The notes: generated by a model from the sequence alone, not told the origin. Positions 6,561 through 15,297 are shown, counted from the first letter of the stretch. The stretch is DNA of 64,000 nucleotides from Rhodospirillaceae bacterium (GCA_009772935.1 WOUR01000002.1:1-64000); one strand, 5' to 3'. Translations and numbers: made by a program.

Positions 6561-9256
6561 GACCTCGGGAGCCTGGCGAAGATGCGGTCGGGCGTGAACG
6601 GCAGATGCGCAAAGCGCACGCCGGTAGCATCGGCCAGGGCGTTGGCGATGGCCGGCGCGACCGGATTGATGCCGCACTCGCCCTGGGACTTGGCGCCGAG
6701 CGGCCCAATCGAATCGATCGTGTCGGCGAAGAAGATGTCGGTGTGCGGCGTGTCGGCGTAAGTCGGAATCCGGTAGTTGCGCACCTGCGCGTTCACCATG
6801 TGCCCCTCGTGGTGGACCATGTTCTCCGTCAGGACCCAGCCGTAGCCCATGGCGATGGCGCCATCGAGCTGGCCCCGGCACTGCATGGGATTGATCGGCC
6901 GTCCGATGTCGGCAGCATGCACGCTGTGCAGGATGCGGATCTCGCCGGTGACGCGATGGACCGCGAGCCGCACGCCCTGCACGTTGAAGGCGATGGTGCG
7001 CGGCGAGAGGTAGGCCTTGCGGGTGGCCGTGAAGCGATGGCCGACCGCGGTACCGGCGGCATAGAGCTCGCTGAGCGGGATCCGCCGATCGCCGCAGACG
7101 ACCGCGTCGCCGTCCAGCCGGCAGAGCGCCGGATCGGTGCCGGTGTGGCGGCCGGCAAAGTCGAGGATGTCCCGGCTCAGCGCCTCGGCCGTGATGTGGA
7201 CGGCCTTGCCCGCGACGACCGTGCCGGTGCTGGCGAAGGTGCCGGTGTCGTAGGGTGTGCGGTCGGTATCGGCATTGACGATGGCGATGTCGCCGGCGCG
7301 CACGCCCAGGACCGCGGCGGTCATCTGCTTGTGCGCGGTGGTGATACCGTTGCCCATTTCCGAAGAGCCGACGGCCAGGTGATAGGTGCCGTCGGCCAGG
7401 AGCTTCATCTCGGCGCCGGACCGGTGCTCGGTCGGCGGCCCGCATTCGAGCATGGCCATCGCCACGCCCGTTCCCTCGGCCCAGTCCTCGCCGTCGGGCT
7501 TCGCGCCGCCGTTGCCGCGGGCCAGCTCGCGCTCGACGATGTCGAGGCACTCAGCGATGCCATAGCTGCCGAAGCTCGCGTCGCTGGGTTCCTTCCAGAT
7601 CGATTCGATGTTGTCGCCCGGCCGCACGACGTTCTTGCGGCGCATCTCGATCGGGTCAATTCCGAGCAGACGCGCCAGCTCGTCGATGGCGCACTCGATC
7701 GCGAAGGTCGTCTGCGAGGCGCCGTAGCCGCGGAAGCCACCGCCCGGCACCATGTTCGTATAGACGGCGAAGCCGGCGCCCTTCTTGTTGTCGCAGCGAT
7801 AGGCGGCGATCGGGCTGCCCATGGCGGCGGCCAGCGTCTCGCTGCCGTGATTGCCGTAGGCGCCGGTGTTGGACACGACGCGCACGTCCATGGCGGTCAA
7901 CGCGCCGTCCCTGCGGGCACCGATCCTGACGTGAGTCGTCATCTGGTGCCGCGTGGTGGCGCCGACGAACTCGTCTTCCCGCGTCCATTCCCATTTGACG
8001 GGCCGGCCGAGCTTCATGGTGGCGAACAGGACGAGGTCTTCCGAGACCATCTCCTGCTTGCCGCCGAAACCGCCGCCGACCCGCTCGGTGAAGACATGCA
8101 GGTCGCGGCCCTTGAGGCCCATCAGGTAGCAGAGCTTCTTGTGCGCGGCGAAAGGCCCCTGTGAGCTGGTGCGGACGTGCCAGCGCCGGTCCTCGCCCTG
8201 CCACGCGATCGAGCCGTGGGTCTCGAGATGGACGTGCTGGACGCGCGAAGTCGAATAGGTCTGCTCGTGGATGACGTCGGCCTGCCCGAAGCCTTTCGCA
8301 ACGTCGCCGATCTCTCCCTGGAGGTCGCAGTAGACATTGCCGTCGCTGGTGAGGACGTCCTTGGCATGGAGGAGGGGGGCTCCCGGCTGCATGGCCTCGA
8401 CCGGGTCGAAAACAGCCGGCAGCAGTTCGTATTCGACGTCGAGCGCTCGGCAGCCGGCTTCGGCCGCGCCCTCGTTCTCGGCGACCACGGCCGCGATGCG
8501 CTGTCCGGCGAAGCGCGCGACATTGTCGAGCATGTAGGTATCGTCGGGATCGACGAGGTGATCCTCGTGCAGCGCCGTGCTGTAGAGCCGGCGCGGCACG
8601 TCTTCCCAGGTATAGACGGCGACCACGCCCGGGACCGCCAGCGCCGCCGTCCTGTCGATGCGGACGATGCGGGCATGGGCGTGGGGCGAACGCAGCACCT
8701 TGAGGTGCAGCATCCCCTCCATCGCAAGGTCCATCGTGTAGCGGGCCTTGCCGGTCAGGATGGCGTCGGTGAAGGGATTGGGCAGGCTGGCGCCGCAGGC
8801 CTTGCCCGCGACGTCCGGCTCGATGTTGGACTTGCCGTCCAGCGCGTCGGCGATCGAGCGGTAGCCGGTGCAGCGGCAGAGATTGCCCTTCAGCGCGTGG
8901 GGCAGGTCGTCTTTCTGCCCGGCGCCGAAGGCCGCCGTCGTCATGATCATGCCGGCGGCACAGAAGCCGCACTGGAAGGCCTGGGCGTCGTGAAAGGCCT
9001 TCTGGACCGGGTGCATCGTACCCTCGGGGGCGAGACCCTCGATGGTCGTGACCTGGCGTCCCTCGGCGCGGAAAGCCGGCACCAGGCAGGAGTGGAACGG
9101 CTTGCCGTCGATCCACACCGTGCAGGCGCCGCAGTCGCCCGCGTCGCAGCCTTTTTTCACACCGAAGATTTCGAGATCGCGCAGGAAGGTGCGCAGGCAC
9201 TGCCCGGGTCCGGGTTCGGCCGAGTAGGAACGGCCATTGACCAGATAGTGGCTCAT
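6557..9256 (-). CDS. molybdenum hydroxylase, fused [2Fe-2S] and Moco-binding subunits (xanthine dehydrogenase family)
   Basis: This 899-residue fusion matches a CoxS/XdhA-like small subunit joined to a CoxL/XdhB-like large subunit. The plant-ferredoxin-type cluster has C37, C42, C45 and C57 (GCDAGDCGACTVW). The helical second cluster has C96, C99, C127 and C129 (QCGFC and LCRC). The Moco domain begins near residue 165 and includes GGGFGGKQE and GGGFRGYG. The family hydroxylates purines, aldehydes or N-heterocycles using water. The start overlaps the stop of the FAD-subunit gene (ATGA), so this is an operon of FAD subunit, fused subunit and ABM protein. Confidence 0.92.
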   Translation of the reverse strand: MSHYLVNGRSYSAEPGPGQCLRTFLRDLEIFGVKKGCDAGDCGACTVWIDGKPFHSCLVPAFRAEGRQVTTIEGLAPEGTMHPVQKAFHDAQAFQCGFCAAGMIMTTAAFGAGQKDDLPHALKGNLCRCTGYRSIADALDGKSNIEPDVAGKACGASLPNPFTDAILTGKARYTMDLAMEGMLHLKVLRSPHAHARIVRIDRTAALAVPGVVAVYTWEDVPRRLYSTALHEDHLVDPDDTYMLDNVARFAGQRIAAVVAENEGAAEAGCRALDVEYELLPAVFDPVEAMQPGAPLLHAKDVLTSDGNVYCDLQGEIGDVAKGFGQADVIHEQTYSTSRVQHVHLETHGSIAWQGEDRRWHVRTSSQGPFAAHKKLCYLMGLKGRDLHVFTERVGGGFGGKQEMVSEDLVLFATMKLGRPVKWEWTREDEFVGATTRHQMTTHVRIGARRDGALTAMDVRVVSNTGAYGNHGSETLAAAMGSPIAAYRCDNKKGAGFAVYTNMVPGGGFRGYGASQTTFAIECAIDELARLLGIDPIEMRRKNVVRPGDNIESIWKEPSDASFGSYGIAECLDIVERELARGNGGAKPDGEDWAEGTGVAMAMLECGPPTEHRSGAEMKLLADGTYHLAVGSSEMGNGITTAHKQMTAAVLGVRAGDIAIVNADTDRTPYDTGTFASTGTVVAGKAVHITAEALSRDILDFAGRHTGTDPALCRLDGDAVVCGDRRIPLSELYAAGTAVGHRFTATRKAYLSPRTIAFNVQGVRLAVHRVTGEIRILHSVHAADIGRPINPMQCRGQLDGAIAMGYGWVLTENMVHHEGHMVNAQVRNYRIPTYADTPHTDIFFADTIDSIGPLGAKSQGECGINPVAPAIANALADATGVRFAHLPFTPDRIFARLPRS

Positions 9257-10068
9257 GCGAGTTCCGCCCGGATCTGCTCGGCGAGATAGTAGGTGATGTG
9301 CTGCTTGTAGGCGGCCGACCCATGCACGTCCTCAAAATAGCCGTCGGCGGGGACTGTCTCGTCGATTGTCCGGCGCAGTTCGGCGGCCGTCGGGGTGCGC
9401 TCGAAGCGCAGTTGAACGGGCCGCGGCGTTGCCGCCGTGACGGTGAGCAGGAAGTCCCGGCCATCGTCATCCACCGTCGCGACGATCAGGGCCGCCGAGC
9501 GGCCGAGACGGGTGAGGGATATCTGGCGCATGGCGTGGCGCCTTGTGAGCGCGGTCGCCGGGAGATGGATCGAGCGCAACAACTCGCCCGGCCGCAGGAC
9601 GTTCGTGTGATTGCCGGTGACGAAGTCGACGACGGGAACGGTCCGGGGCGTGCCGTCCCGCGGCCACAGGGTGCAGACTCCCTCGAGCGCGGCGGTGAGC
9701 GAGATCATGGCGCCGGCCGGCAGGGACATGACGATGTTCCCGCCGATCGTGGCGGCGTTCCAGATCTTGAACGACATCAGGAACGCATCGATGCAGTCGC
9801 GGAAGAGCGGCACGGCCTTCCATTCCGCCGGGCCCCTGAAGGCATGCAGGTCGGCCACGCGGCAGGTCGCGCCGATTTCGAGCCCGTCCGGCGTCGGAGT
9901 GAGGGATGGCCAGCCGAGGGAATCGAGGTCGATCAGCGTGTCGGTCGTGACCTGCGGCTCGGAGAAGAGCCAGGTGCCTCCCGCCAGCCAGGCATAGTTC
10001 GAGCGCCACGGGCCGACCTCGTCCGGTGAGGACGGCCGCTTCACTTCAGCGATTGTATTGAGGTTCAT
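9253..10068 (-). CDS. FAD-binding subunit of the molybdenum hydroxylase
   Basis: This 271-residue protein belongs to the CoxM/XdhC-like FAD_binding_5 family. Flavin-contact motifs are AWLAGGTWLF near the N-terminus and WNAATIGGNIVMSLPAGAM in the middle, with the C-terminal CO-dehydrogenase flavoprotein domain following. It passes electrons from the [2Fe-2S] domains of the downstream fused subunit to the final acceptor. I start it at ATG 10068 (MNLNTIAEVKRP) rather than at the in-frame ATG 63 bases further upstream, because family members begin with the PSSPDEV-type segment. It overlaps the next gene by 4 bases. Confidence 0.88.
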   Translation of the reverse strand: MNLNTIAEVKRPSSPDEVGPWRSNYAWLAGGTWLFSEPQVTTDTLIDLDSLGWPSLTPTPDGLEIGATCRVADLHAFRGPAEWKAVPLFRDCIDAFLMSFKIWNAATIGGNIVMSLPAGAMISLTAALEGVCTLWPRDGTPRTVPVVDFVTGNHTNVLRPGELLRSIHLPATALTRRHAMRQISLTRLGRSAALIVATVDDDGRDFLLTVTAATPRPVQLRFERTPTAAELRRTIDETVPADGYFEDVHGSAAYKQHITYYLAEQIRAELA

Positions 10069-10225
10069 CGATCCGGCGTCATCCAGGCCCTTCACCGTGG
10101 GACTGTCTTGTCTTGCCGGCAGCCCGTCCAACGAAAAATCGGGACGGGATCTGGATGTCGCGCACGAGCCGCGAGGCGGCTTGGCAGTGTCCGGCGACCG
10201 CTTACACCGGGGTCGCCCGGAGGGG

Positions 10226-10408
10226 TTACTTCGTGAGGATCAGCTTCTCGGAAGCCGTCACGCGCAGCCGGTAGGTGCTGGTGCCGTGGCGGATCAGGAG
10301 CTCGCGACGGCCGGCCATGAGCTGGCTGCTCTCGATGCTCGCGGCGTCGCGGTCGGGCTTCGCGCGGGAGGCTTCACCTGCGGAGTGCAACTGCATCATC
10401 TGGTCCAT
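10226..10408 (-). CDS. hemP: hemin uptake protein HemP
   Basis: This 60-residue protein ends with the HemP signature: MAGRRELLIRHG, then YRLRVTASEKLILTK. HemP is a small protein of iron and haem uptake loci and is needed for full expression of the haem receptor gene in some proteobacteria. I place the start at ATG 10408 after a GAGGCG-like Shine-Dalgarno, which gives the usual family length. No haem receptor or transporter genes flank it here, so it is an orphan copy. A Fur-type operator lies 20 bp upstream. Confidence 0.88.
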   Translation of the reverse strand: MDQMMQLHSAGEASRAKPDRDAASIESSQLMAGRRELLIRHGTSTYRLRVTASEKLILTK

Positions 10409-10427
10409 CTTCGCCTCGCTGGAGTAA

Positions 10428-10449
10428 TTGCAAGTCACTCTCATTTGCG
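10428..10449. promoter_or_regulatory. candidate Fur box upstream of hemP
   Basis: An imperfect palindrome, TTGCAA at 10428-10433 and TCATTTGCG at 10441-10449, matches the proteobacterial Fur consensus TTGCAAATGA-TTCTCATTTGCA at 18 of 22 positions by eye. It sits 20 bp before the hemP start, where Fur would block transcription in iron-replete cells. Confidence 0.65.
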
Positions 10450-10497
10450 TATTAAATGCTTGTGATGTCAATGGCAAAGGAGGCCAGCAAGGAGGAT

Positions 10498-12795
10498 TTA
10501 GCGGCCGCTGAAGGAGGGGAGCTGGTGGGCCGTCACCGCCGGCGCCACGCCATCGAAGCGCTCGATCTCGACCAGGCAGGTCTGTGCGATGCAGCCTTGG
10601 CTGAGTTTCGAGGCGCCGATATCGAGGGTCAGGGCGTTCGGGTTGCCGTGCTTCTCAAGTGGCGTATTCGAGCCGGAATCCTCGGGGTCGAACCAGGCGC
10701 CCGTCGACAGCCGGACCACGCCGCGGCGGATGCGGTCCGTCAGTCGGGCCGAGGCGAGGCAGGCGCCGCGGTCGTTGAACACGCGCAGCAGGTCGCCCTC
10801 GGCGATGCCGCGTGCGGCGGCGTCTTCCGGGTGCATCGTGACCGGCTGGCGGCCCTTGACCTTGGTCGCCTTGGCGTGGGGACTGTGGTCGAGTTGGCTG
10901 TGCAACTTGTCGGCCGGCTGGTCGGACAGCATGTGCAGCGGATAGCGCTCGGCCTTGCGGGAGCCCAGCCACTCGACCGGCTCCATCCAGGTCGCATGGC
11001 CTGGACAGTCGTCGTAGCCGAACGAGGCGATCTTCTCCGAGAAGATCTCGATCCTGCCCGATGGCGTCTTGAGCGGATGCGCCGCCGGATCTTCACGGAA
11101 CTTCGCGAGCATCACCGGGTCGGTGTTTTCTCCCGGTACCTTGGCGATACCGACGTCCCAGAACTCCTCGAACGAGGGCAGCGCTACGCCCATCTTGGCC
11201 GACTTCTGGCGCCCCTCCTCATACATGTGGGCGAGCCACTGCATCTCGTCGCGGCCTTCTGTGTAGACATCTGCGGCACCGAGACGGCGGGTGATCTCCG
11301 AGAAGATCCAGTAGTCGTCGCGCGCTTCGCCGATCGGCTCGCGCGCCTTCTTCATCGCGATAAGGAAGGGTTCGCGCCGCGCGTAGCCGATATCGTTACG
11401 CTCAAGGCCCGTCGTCGCGGGCAGCACGATGTCGGCCATCTTCGCGGCCGGCGTCCAGAACTGCTCGTTGAAGACGATGGTCTCGGGCTTCTGCCACGCC
11501 ATCCGGAGTCGGTTGAGATCCTGATGGTGATGGAATGGATTGCCGCCGGCCCAATAGATCAGTTTGATGTCGGGGTATGTGATGTCCCGCCCGTTGTAGG
11601 GGACCTTGCCGCCCGGATTGAGCAGCATGTCGGTGAAGCGCGCGACCGGGATGAAGTCGGAGACCGCGTTGGAGCCCTGCGAAAGTGTCGGCCCCGACAG
11701 CAGCGGCGCGGTGCTGCCCATGCCGTTGGTGGGGCCATAGCTCGCGCCGAACCCGCCCCCCGGCAGGCCGATCTGGCCCAACATGCACGCGAGCGTCACC
11801 AGAGCCCAGAAGGGCTGCTCGCCGTGGTGCGAGCGCTGCAGCGACCAGTTGATGTTCACCGTGGTGCGGGTCGCTGCCATCTCGCGCGCGAGCGCTCGGA
11901 TGCGCACGGCGGAGATGCCGGTGATCTTCTCGGCCCATTCCGGAGTCTTGTCCGCGAGCGAAGGCGCGAACTTGTCGAAGCCGACGGTGCATCGGTCGAG
12001 GAACTCCGGGTCGTAGAGCTTCTCGGTGTAGAGCACATGGCAGAGCGCCAGGATCATCGCGGCGTCGGTGTTCGGCCGGATCGCCAGCCACTCGATGTCG
12101 CCGCCCGTGTCGAGGTCCTCGGCAGTCGGGGTGATGTTGATGAAGCGCACGCCCTTGGCGCGCATGCCATAGAGGCCGTCCTTGAGACGATGCACCATCG
12201 CGCTGCCGGCGCTGATCTGCGCATTCTTGTGCGGCGCCCCGCCGAAGGTGACGAACAGCTTGCAATGCTCGGCCAGCACTTCCCAGGTGGTGTGCATCGC
12301 CATCAGGTCTTCCATGCTGGCCACGATATGTGGCATCAGCACGCGCGCCGCGCCGAGGCTGTAGGAGTCCTGGTGGCGCACGTAGCCGCCGAGCGCATTG
12401 AGGAAGCGATGGACCTGGCTCTGCGCATGATGGAAGCGACCCGCGCTCGACCAGCCGTAGGAGCCGCCGAAGATCGCCCGATTCGAATGCGCATCCTTCA
12501 CGCGCTTCAGCTCGCCGGCAACCAGGTCGAGCGCCTCGTCCCACGACACTTCGACGAAAGGCTCCTGTCCACGCTTGTCTGCCGCGGCGCCCGGGCCCTT
12601 CTCCAGCCAGCTCTTGCGGAAGGACGGCCGGCGGACGCGCATCCGCGCCACCTCGTCGGACAGCATGTGCAGGCCGATTGGCGAGGGATCGGGGTCCTTG
12701 GAGAAGGGATGAAGCTTCGTCGCCTGGCCCTTGTCGTCGTATTCGACTTCGTAGACGCCCCAGTGGGCGGCGGTCAGGGTACGCTGATGGGTCAT
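10498..12795 (-). CDS. bisC: molybdopterin S/N-oxide reductase, biotin sulfoxide reductase-like
   Basis: This 765-residue molybdoenzyme is of the DMSO/TMAO/biotin-sulfoxide reductase family. The protein starts directly at the Trp-containing N-terminus (TAAHWGVYEVEYDDKG) without a Tat signal, pointing to a cytoplasmic BisC-like enzyme. The segment FGGSYGWSSAGRFHHAQSQ carries the serine expected to ligand Mo in this clade. No [4Fe-4S] cysteine cluster is present at the N-terminus, as expected for BisC/DorA-type enzymes. It probably recovers methionine or biotin sulfoxide, or reduces another S- or N-oxide. The threonine aldolase gene lies 7 bp upstream and may be co-transcribed. Confidence 0.88.
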   Translation of the reverse strand: MTHQRTLTAAHWGVYEVEYDDKGQATKLHPFSKDPDPSPIGLHMLSDEVARMRVRRPSFRKSWLEKGPGAAADKRGQEPFVEVSWDEALDLVAGELKRVKDAHSNRAIFGGSYGWSSAGRFHHAQSQVHRFLNALGGYVRHQDSYSLGAARVLMPHIVASMEDLMAMHTTWEVLAEHCKLFVTFGGAPHKNAQISAGSAMVHRLKDGLYGMRAKGVRFINITPTAEDLDTGGDIEWLAIRPNTDAAMILALCHVLYTEKLYDPEFLDRCTVGFDKFAPSLADKTPEWAEKITGISAVRIRALAREMAATRTTVNINWSLQRSHHGEQPFWALVTLACMLGQIGLPGGGFGASYGPTNGMGSTAPLLSGPTLSQGSNAVSDFIPVARFTDMLLNPGGKVPYNGRDITYPDIKLIYWAGGNPFHHHQDLNRLRMAWQKPETIVFNEQFWTPAAKMADIVLPATTGLERNDIGYARREPFLIAMKKAREPIGEARDDYWIFSEITRRLGAADVYTEGRDEMQWLAHMYEEGRQKSAKMGVALPSFEEFWDVGIAKVPGENTDPVMLAKFREDPAAHPLKTPSGRIEIFSEKIASFGYDDCPGHATWMEPVEWLGSRKAERYPLHMLSDQPADKLHSQLDHSPHAKATKVKGRQPVTMHPEDAAARGIAEGDLLRVFNDRGACLASARLTDRIRRGVVRLSTGAWFDPEDSGSNTPLEKHGNPNALTLDIGASKLSQGCIAQTCLVEIERFDGVAPAVTAHQLPSFSGR

Positions 12796-12802
12796 GGCAC
12801 GC

Positions 12803-13849
12803 TCACGCTGCTTTCTTGGCGATACTCAGGAAGCGGTCGACGGACGTTTGCTCGGTGTCGAACGCCGTGACGAGGCGGTAGGCGCGCTCGCCAGGCCGGT
12901 CCGACGGCCACGGATGATACTGCGCTCCCTCGGCCTGCAGCGCATCATGCACGCGTGGCGGCAGGATGACGAAGATTTCGTTGGCGTCGACCGGGTAGAG
13001 GAGCTGTGTGCCCTTGAGCGTTGTCAGGCCGGCGACGAGGCGGCGCGCCATGCTGTTGGCGTGAGTGGCATTCGCGAGCCACAGCCCATCGGTCAGGTAC
13101 GCCTCGAGTTGGGCCGAGAGGAACCGCATCTTCGAGAAGAGGTGGCCGCTGCGCTTGCGGCGGAATTCGAACTCGCGCGCGAGGTCGGGATCGAAAAACA
13201 CCACGACCTCGGCGGCCAGGGCGCCGTTCTTGGTGGCGCCAAGGCTCAACACGTCGACGCCCGCCATCCAGGACAACTCTGCGGCCGAGCAGCCGACGAA
13301 GGCGAGGGCGTTGGCGAAACGAGCTCCGTCCATGTGCAGCTTGAGACCGTGGCGGTGGGCGGTCGTGGCGATCGAGGCGACCTCGTCGGGACCATAGACG
13401 GTGCCGCACTCGGTGGCCTGGGTGATGCTGACGGCGGCCGGCTGGGGATGGTGGACAACGCCATAAACCGGCTGGGCCAGGGCTTCGGCGAGCTTCTTCT
13501 GGTCGATTTTCCCGGCGGGGCCGGGAAGAGGGCAGAGCTTGGCGCCCGAGGTGAAGAATTCGGGCGCATTGGCCTCGTCGACCACGATATGCGCCTCGGC
13601 ATGGCAGTAGATCGACCCCCAGGACGGGGTGCAGCAGGACAGGGCGAGCGAATTGGCGGCGGTACCGGTCGCGACGGGGAACGCCACGAGGTCGGGCTTC
13701 TCGAATATCTCCCGGAGGCGGCGCTCGACCCTGTGGGTCCACTCATCGGCGCCATAGGACGGCGCCGCGCCGCCGCCGGAAAAGGCGCGCGTCACGGCCT
13801 CGAGCACGACGGGATGCGCGCCCACTTCGTTGTCGCTTCGGAAGTTCAT
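12803..13849 (-). CDS. ltaE: low-specificity L-threonine aldolase
   Basis: This 348-residue PLP enzyme belongs to the beta-eliminating lyase/threonine aldolase family (fold type I). Visible features are MNFRSDNEVGAHPVVLEAV at the N-terminus, the PLP-binding aspartate and following residues in LKLHMDGARFANAL, and the Schiff-base lysine in LSLGATKNGAL. It cleaves L-threonine or L-allo-threonine to glycine and acetaldehyde, or acts on other beta-hydroxy amino acids. It is the first gene of a leftward pair with the BisC-like gene. Confidence 0.9.
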   Translation of the reverse strand: MNFRSDNEVGAHPVVLEAVTRAFSGGGAAPSYGADEWTHRVERRLREIFEKPDLVAFPVATGTAANSLALSCCTPSWGSIYCHAEAHIVVDEANAPEFFTSGAKLCPLPGPAGKIDQKKLAEALAQPVYGVVHHPQPAAVSITQATECGTVYGPDEVASIATTAHRHGLKLHMDGARFANALAFVGCSAAELSWMAGVDVLSLGATKNGALAAEVVVFFDPDLAREFEFRRKRSGHLFSKMRFLSAQLEAYLTDGLWLANATHANSMARRLVAGLTTLKGTQLLYPVDANEIFVILPPRVHDALQAEGAQYHPWPSDRPGERAYRLVTAFDTEQTSVDRFLSIAKKAA

Positions 13850-13878
13850 GCCAGTCCTCGTACGAATGTCGTTGGAGC

Positions 13879-14217
13879 TCAGCGGCCGGCCCCGGGCGGA
13901 AACTCGATCGTGCCCAGGAGGGCGCCGCTGCGCGGGTCCACGACATAGGCGGAAGCAGGACCGCCTTGGTTTTCGACATGCACGACGAGGCGGTCGCCCA
14001 CGGCATTCATCGAGACGACTCGGGCGCCCGAGGGCAGGGCGATGCGCTCGGTGAAGCGGCCGGCGTCCGATGCTGGCGAACGGCCGGCGTTGGGCGTAGA
14101 GATGCGCCGGGCGATCTCGGCGACCGCGACGACGAAGCCCACCACGATCAGCAGGCCCATTCCGATGACCAGCACCTTCAGCCAGAGTGGTGCAGAGGCC
14201 TGAGCAGGGGACGCCAA
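13879..14217 (-). CDS. small single-span membrane protein (DUF6476-like)
   Basis: This 112-residue protein probably starts at TTG 14217, with GGAG about 6 bases upstream. One transmembrane helix (PLWLKVLVIGMGLLIVVGFVVAVAEIARRI, about residues 10-35) is followed by a soluble C-terminal domain with beta-propeller-like strands (ERIALPSGARVVSMNAVGDRLVVHVENQGG, then AYVVDPRSGALLGTIEF). This matches the small membrane proteins often found divergent from rluD in alphaproteobacteria. The function is unknown. Only 9 bp separate its start from that of rluD, so the promoters must overlap the opposite coding regions. Confidence 0.7.
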   Translation of the reverse strand: MASPAQASAPLWLKVLVIGMGLLIVVGFVVAVAEIARRISTPNAGRSPASDAGRFTERIALPSGARVVSMNAVGDRLVVHVENQGGPASAYVVDPRSGALLGTIEFPPGAGR

Positions 14218-14226
14218 GAAAACTCC

Positions 14227-15198
14227 ATGAGCGACGCCGGTCGCCACACCGTGACCTTCGACGAGAGCGCCACCGGCGAACGGCTGGACCGCGCGCTGGC
14301 TGCTGCGTTGCCTTCCCTGACGCGAAGTCGCGTCAAGGCGCTGATCGAGGGCCGCTGCGTAGCGCTTGCGGGAGGTGAGACGATAGAAGAGCCGTCCCGC
14401 AAGGTCAAAACGGGCGATGTGGTCATCGTCGATATCCCGGAGCCCGAACCGGCCGTTCCGCAGGCCCAGGACATGGCACTGGAGATCCTGTTCGAGGACA
14501 CAGATCTGCTGGTTTTGAACAAGCCGGCCGGAATGGTGGTCCATCCGGCCCCCGGGAATCCGGACCGTACACTGGTCAACGCCCTGCTGGCCCATTGCGG
14601 CGACAGCCTGTCCGGCATCGGTGGCGTGCGCCGGCCCGGGATCGTCCACCGGCTCGACAAGGACACGTCTGGGGTCATGGTCGTGGCCAAGAACGATGCG
14701 ACCCACCATGCGCTTTCCAAGCTGTTTGCGGCCCACGACCTTGAGCGCATCTATACGGCCCTGGTCTGGGGCGCCCCCAAGACCCCACGCGGGACGGTCG
14801 AGGAGGCGCTGGGACGGCACCCGGTCGATCGCAAGCGCATGGCGGTGCGCAAGACGGGCGGCCGGGCCGCCTTCACAGAATATTGGCTGGAGAAGCGCTT
14901 CGGGCCGCCTCTGGCGCCGATCGCAAGTCTCGTGGGCGCCAAGCTTGGGACAGGTCGGACCCATCAGGTCCGTGTCCACATGGCCCATATCGGCTGCCCG
15001 GTGGTGGGAGACCCGGTCTACGGCCGCAAATCCCGCAACGGCGGTGCACCCGAGGCGTTGAAAGTATTCCCTCGGCAGGCTCTTCACGCATCTGTGCTCG
15101 CCTTTCGACATCCAAAGACGGGGGAGAACGTAAGATTTGCCACAGAATTGCCTGAAGACTTCAGGAAGTTGGTCGGAACGCTGAACAGCGTTAAGTAA
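14227..15198 (+). CDS. rluD: 23S rRNA pseudouridine synthase RluD
   Basis: This 323-residue RluA/RluD-family enzyme has an N-terminal S4 RNA-binding domain (about 18-75: RLDRALAAALPSLTRSRVKALIEGRCV). The catalytic motif HRLDKDTSG places the catalytic aspartate at D144, and the C-terminal motif is GRTHQVRVHMAHIGCPVVGDPVYG. RluD makes pseudouridines in helix 69 of 23S rRNA. The gene is immediately followed by rpoH, a common alphaproteobacterial order, but a structured 140-bp leader with its own operator separates them. Confidence 0.93.
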   Translation: MSDAGRHTVTFDESATGERLDRALAAALPSLTRSRVKALIEGRCVALAGGETIEEPSRKVKTGDVVIVDIPEPEPAVPQAQDMALEILFEDTDLLVLNKPAGMVVHPAPGNPDRTLVNALLAHCGDSLSGIGGVRRPGIVHRLDKDTSGVMVVAKNDATHHALSKLFAAHDLERIYTALVWGAPKTPRGTVEEALGRHPVDRKRMAVRKTGGRAAFTEYWLEKRFGPPLAPIASLVGAKLGTGRTHQVRVHMAHIGCPVVGDPVYGRKSRNGGAPEALKVFPRQALHASVLAFRHPKTGENVRFATELPEDFRKLVGTLNSVK

Positions 15199-15252
15199 AG
15201 CCCTCAATACCCGAGGGGAATAGTAGGAATTAGATATTGACCCGAGGGCATT

Positions 15253-15268
15253 CCGACTTCACAGTCGG
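15253..15268. promoter_or_regulatory. short hairpin directly before the CIRCE element
   Basis: The perfect inverted repeat CCGACT-TCAC-AGTCGG ends 2 bp before the CIRCE-like operator. There is no T-tract, so it is not an ordinary terminator for rluD. It may be part of the rpoH leader structure or a second protein site. Confidence 0.4.
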
Positions 15269-15270
15269 AC

Positions 15271-15297
15271 TTAGCAGTCGGGGGACGAGAGTGCTAA
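15271..15297. promoter_or_regulatory. CIRCE-like HrcA operator upstream of rpoH
   Basis: The inverted repeat TTAGCAGTC-N9-GAGTGCTAA differs from the canonical CIRCE (TTAGCACTC-N9-GAGTGCTAA) at a single base and has the exact 9-bp spacer. CIRCE is the operator of the heat-shock repressor HrcA. It ends 44 bp before the rpoH start, so HrcA would repress the heat-shock sigma factor gene. Confidence 0.85.

Noticed and set aside
10456-12870. 804-codon plus-strand frame opposite the BisC-like gene
   Set aside because: It is composed of antisense codons (His/Arg/Val/Asp-rich) with no recognisable motif. The opposite strand encodes a full molybdoenzyme.
15237-15265. Sigma-70-type promoter with TTGACC at 15237 before rpoH
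   Set aside because: No acceptable -10 hexamer appears 16-18 bp downstream, so I do not call a promoter.
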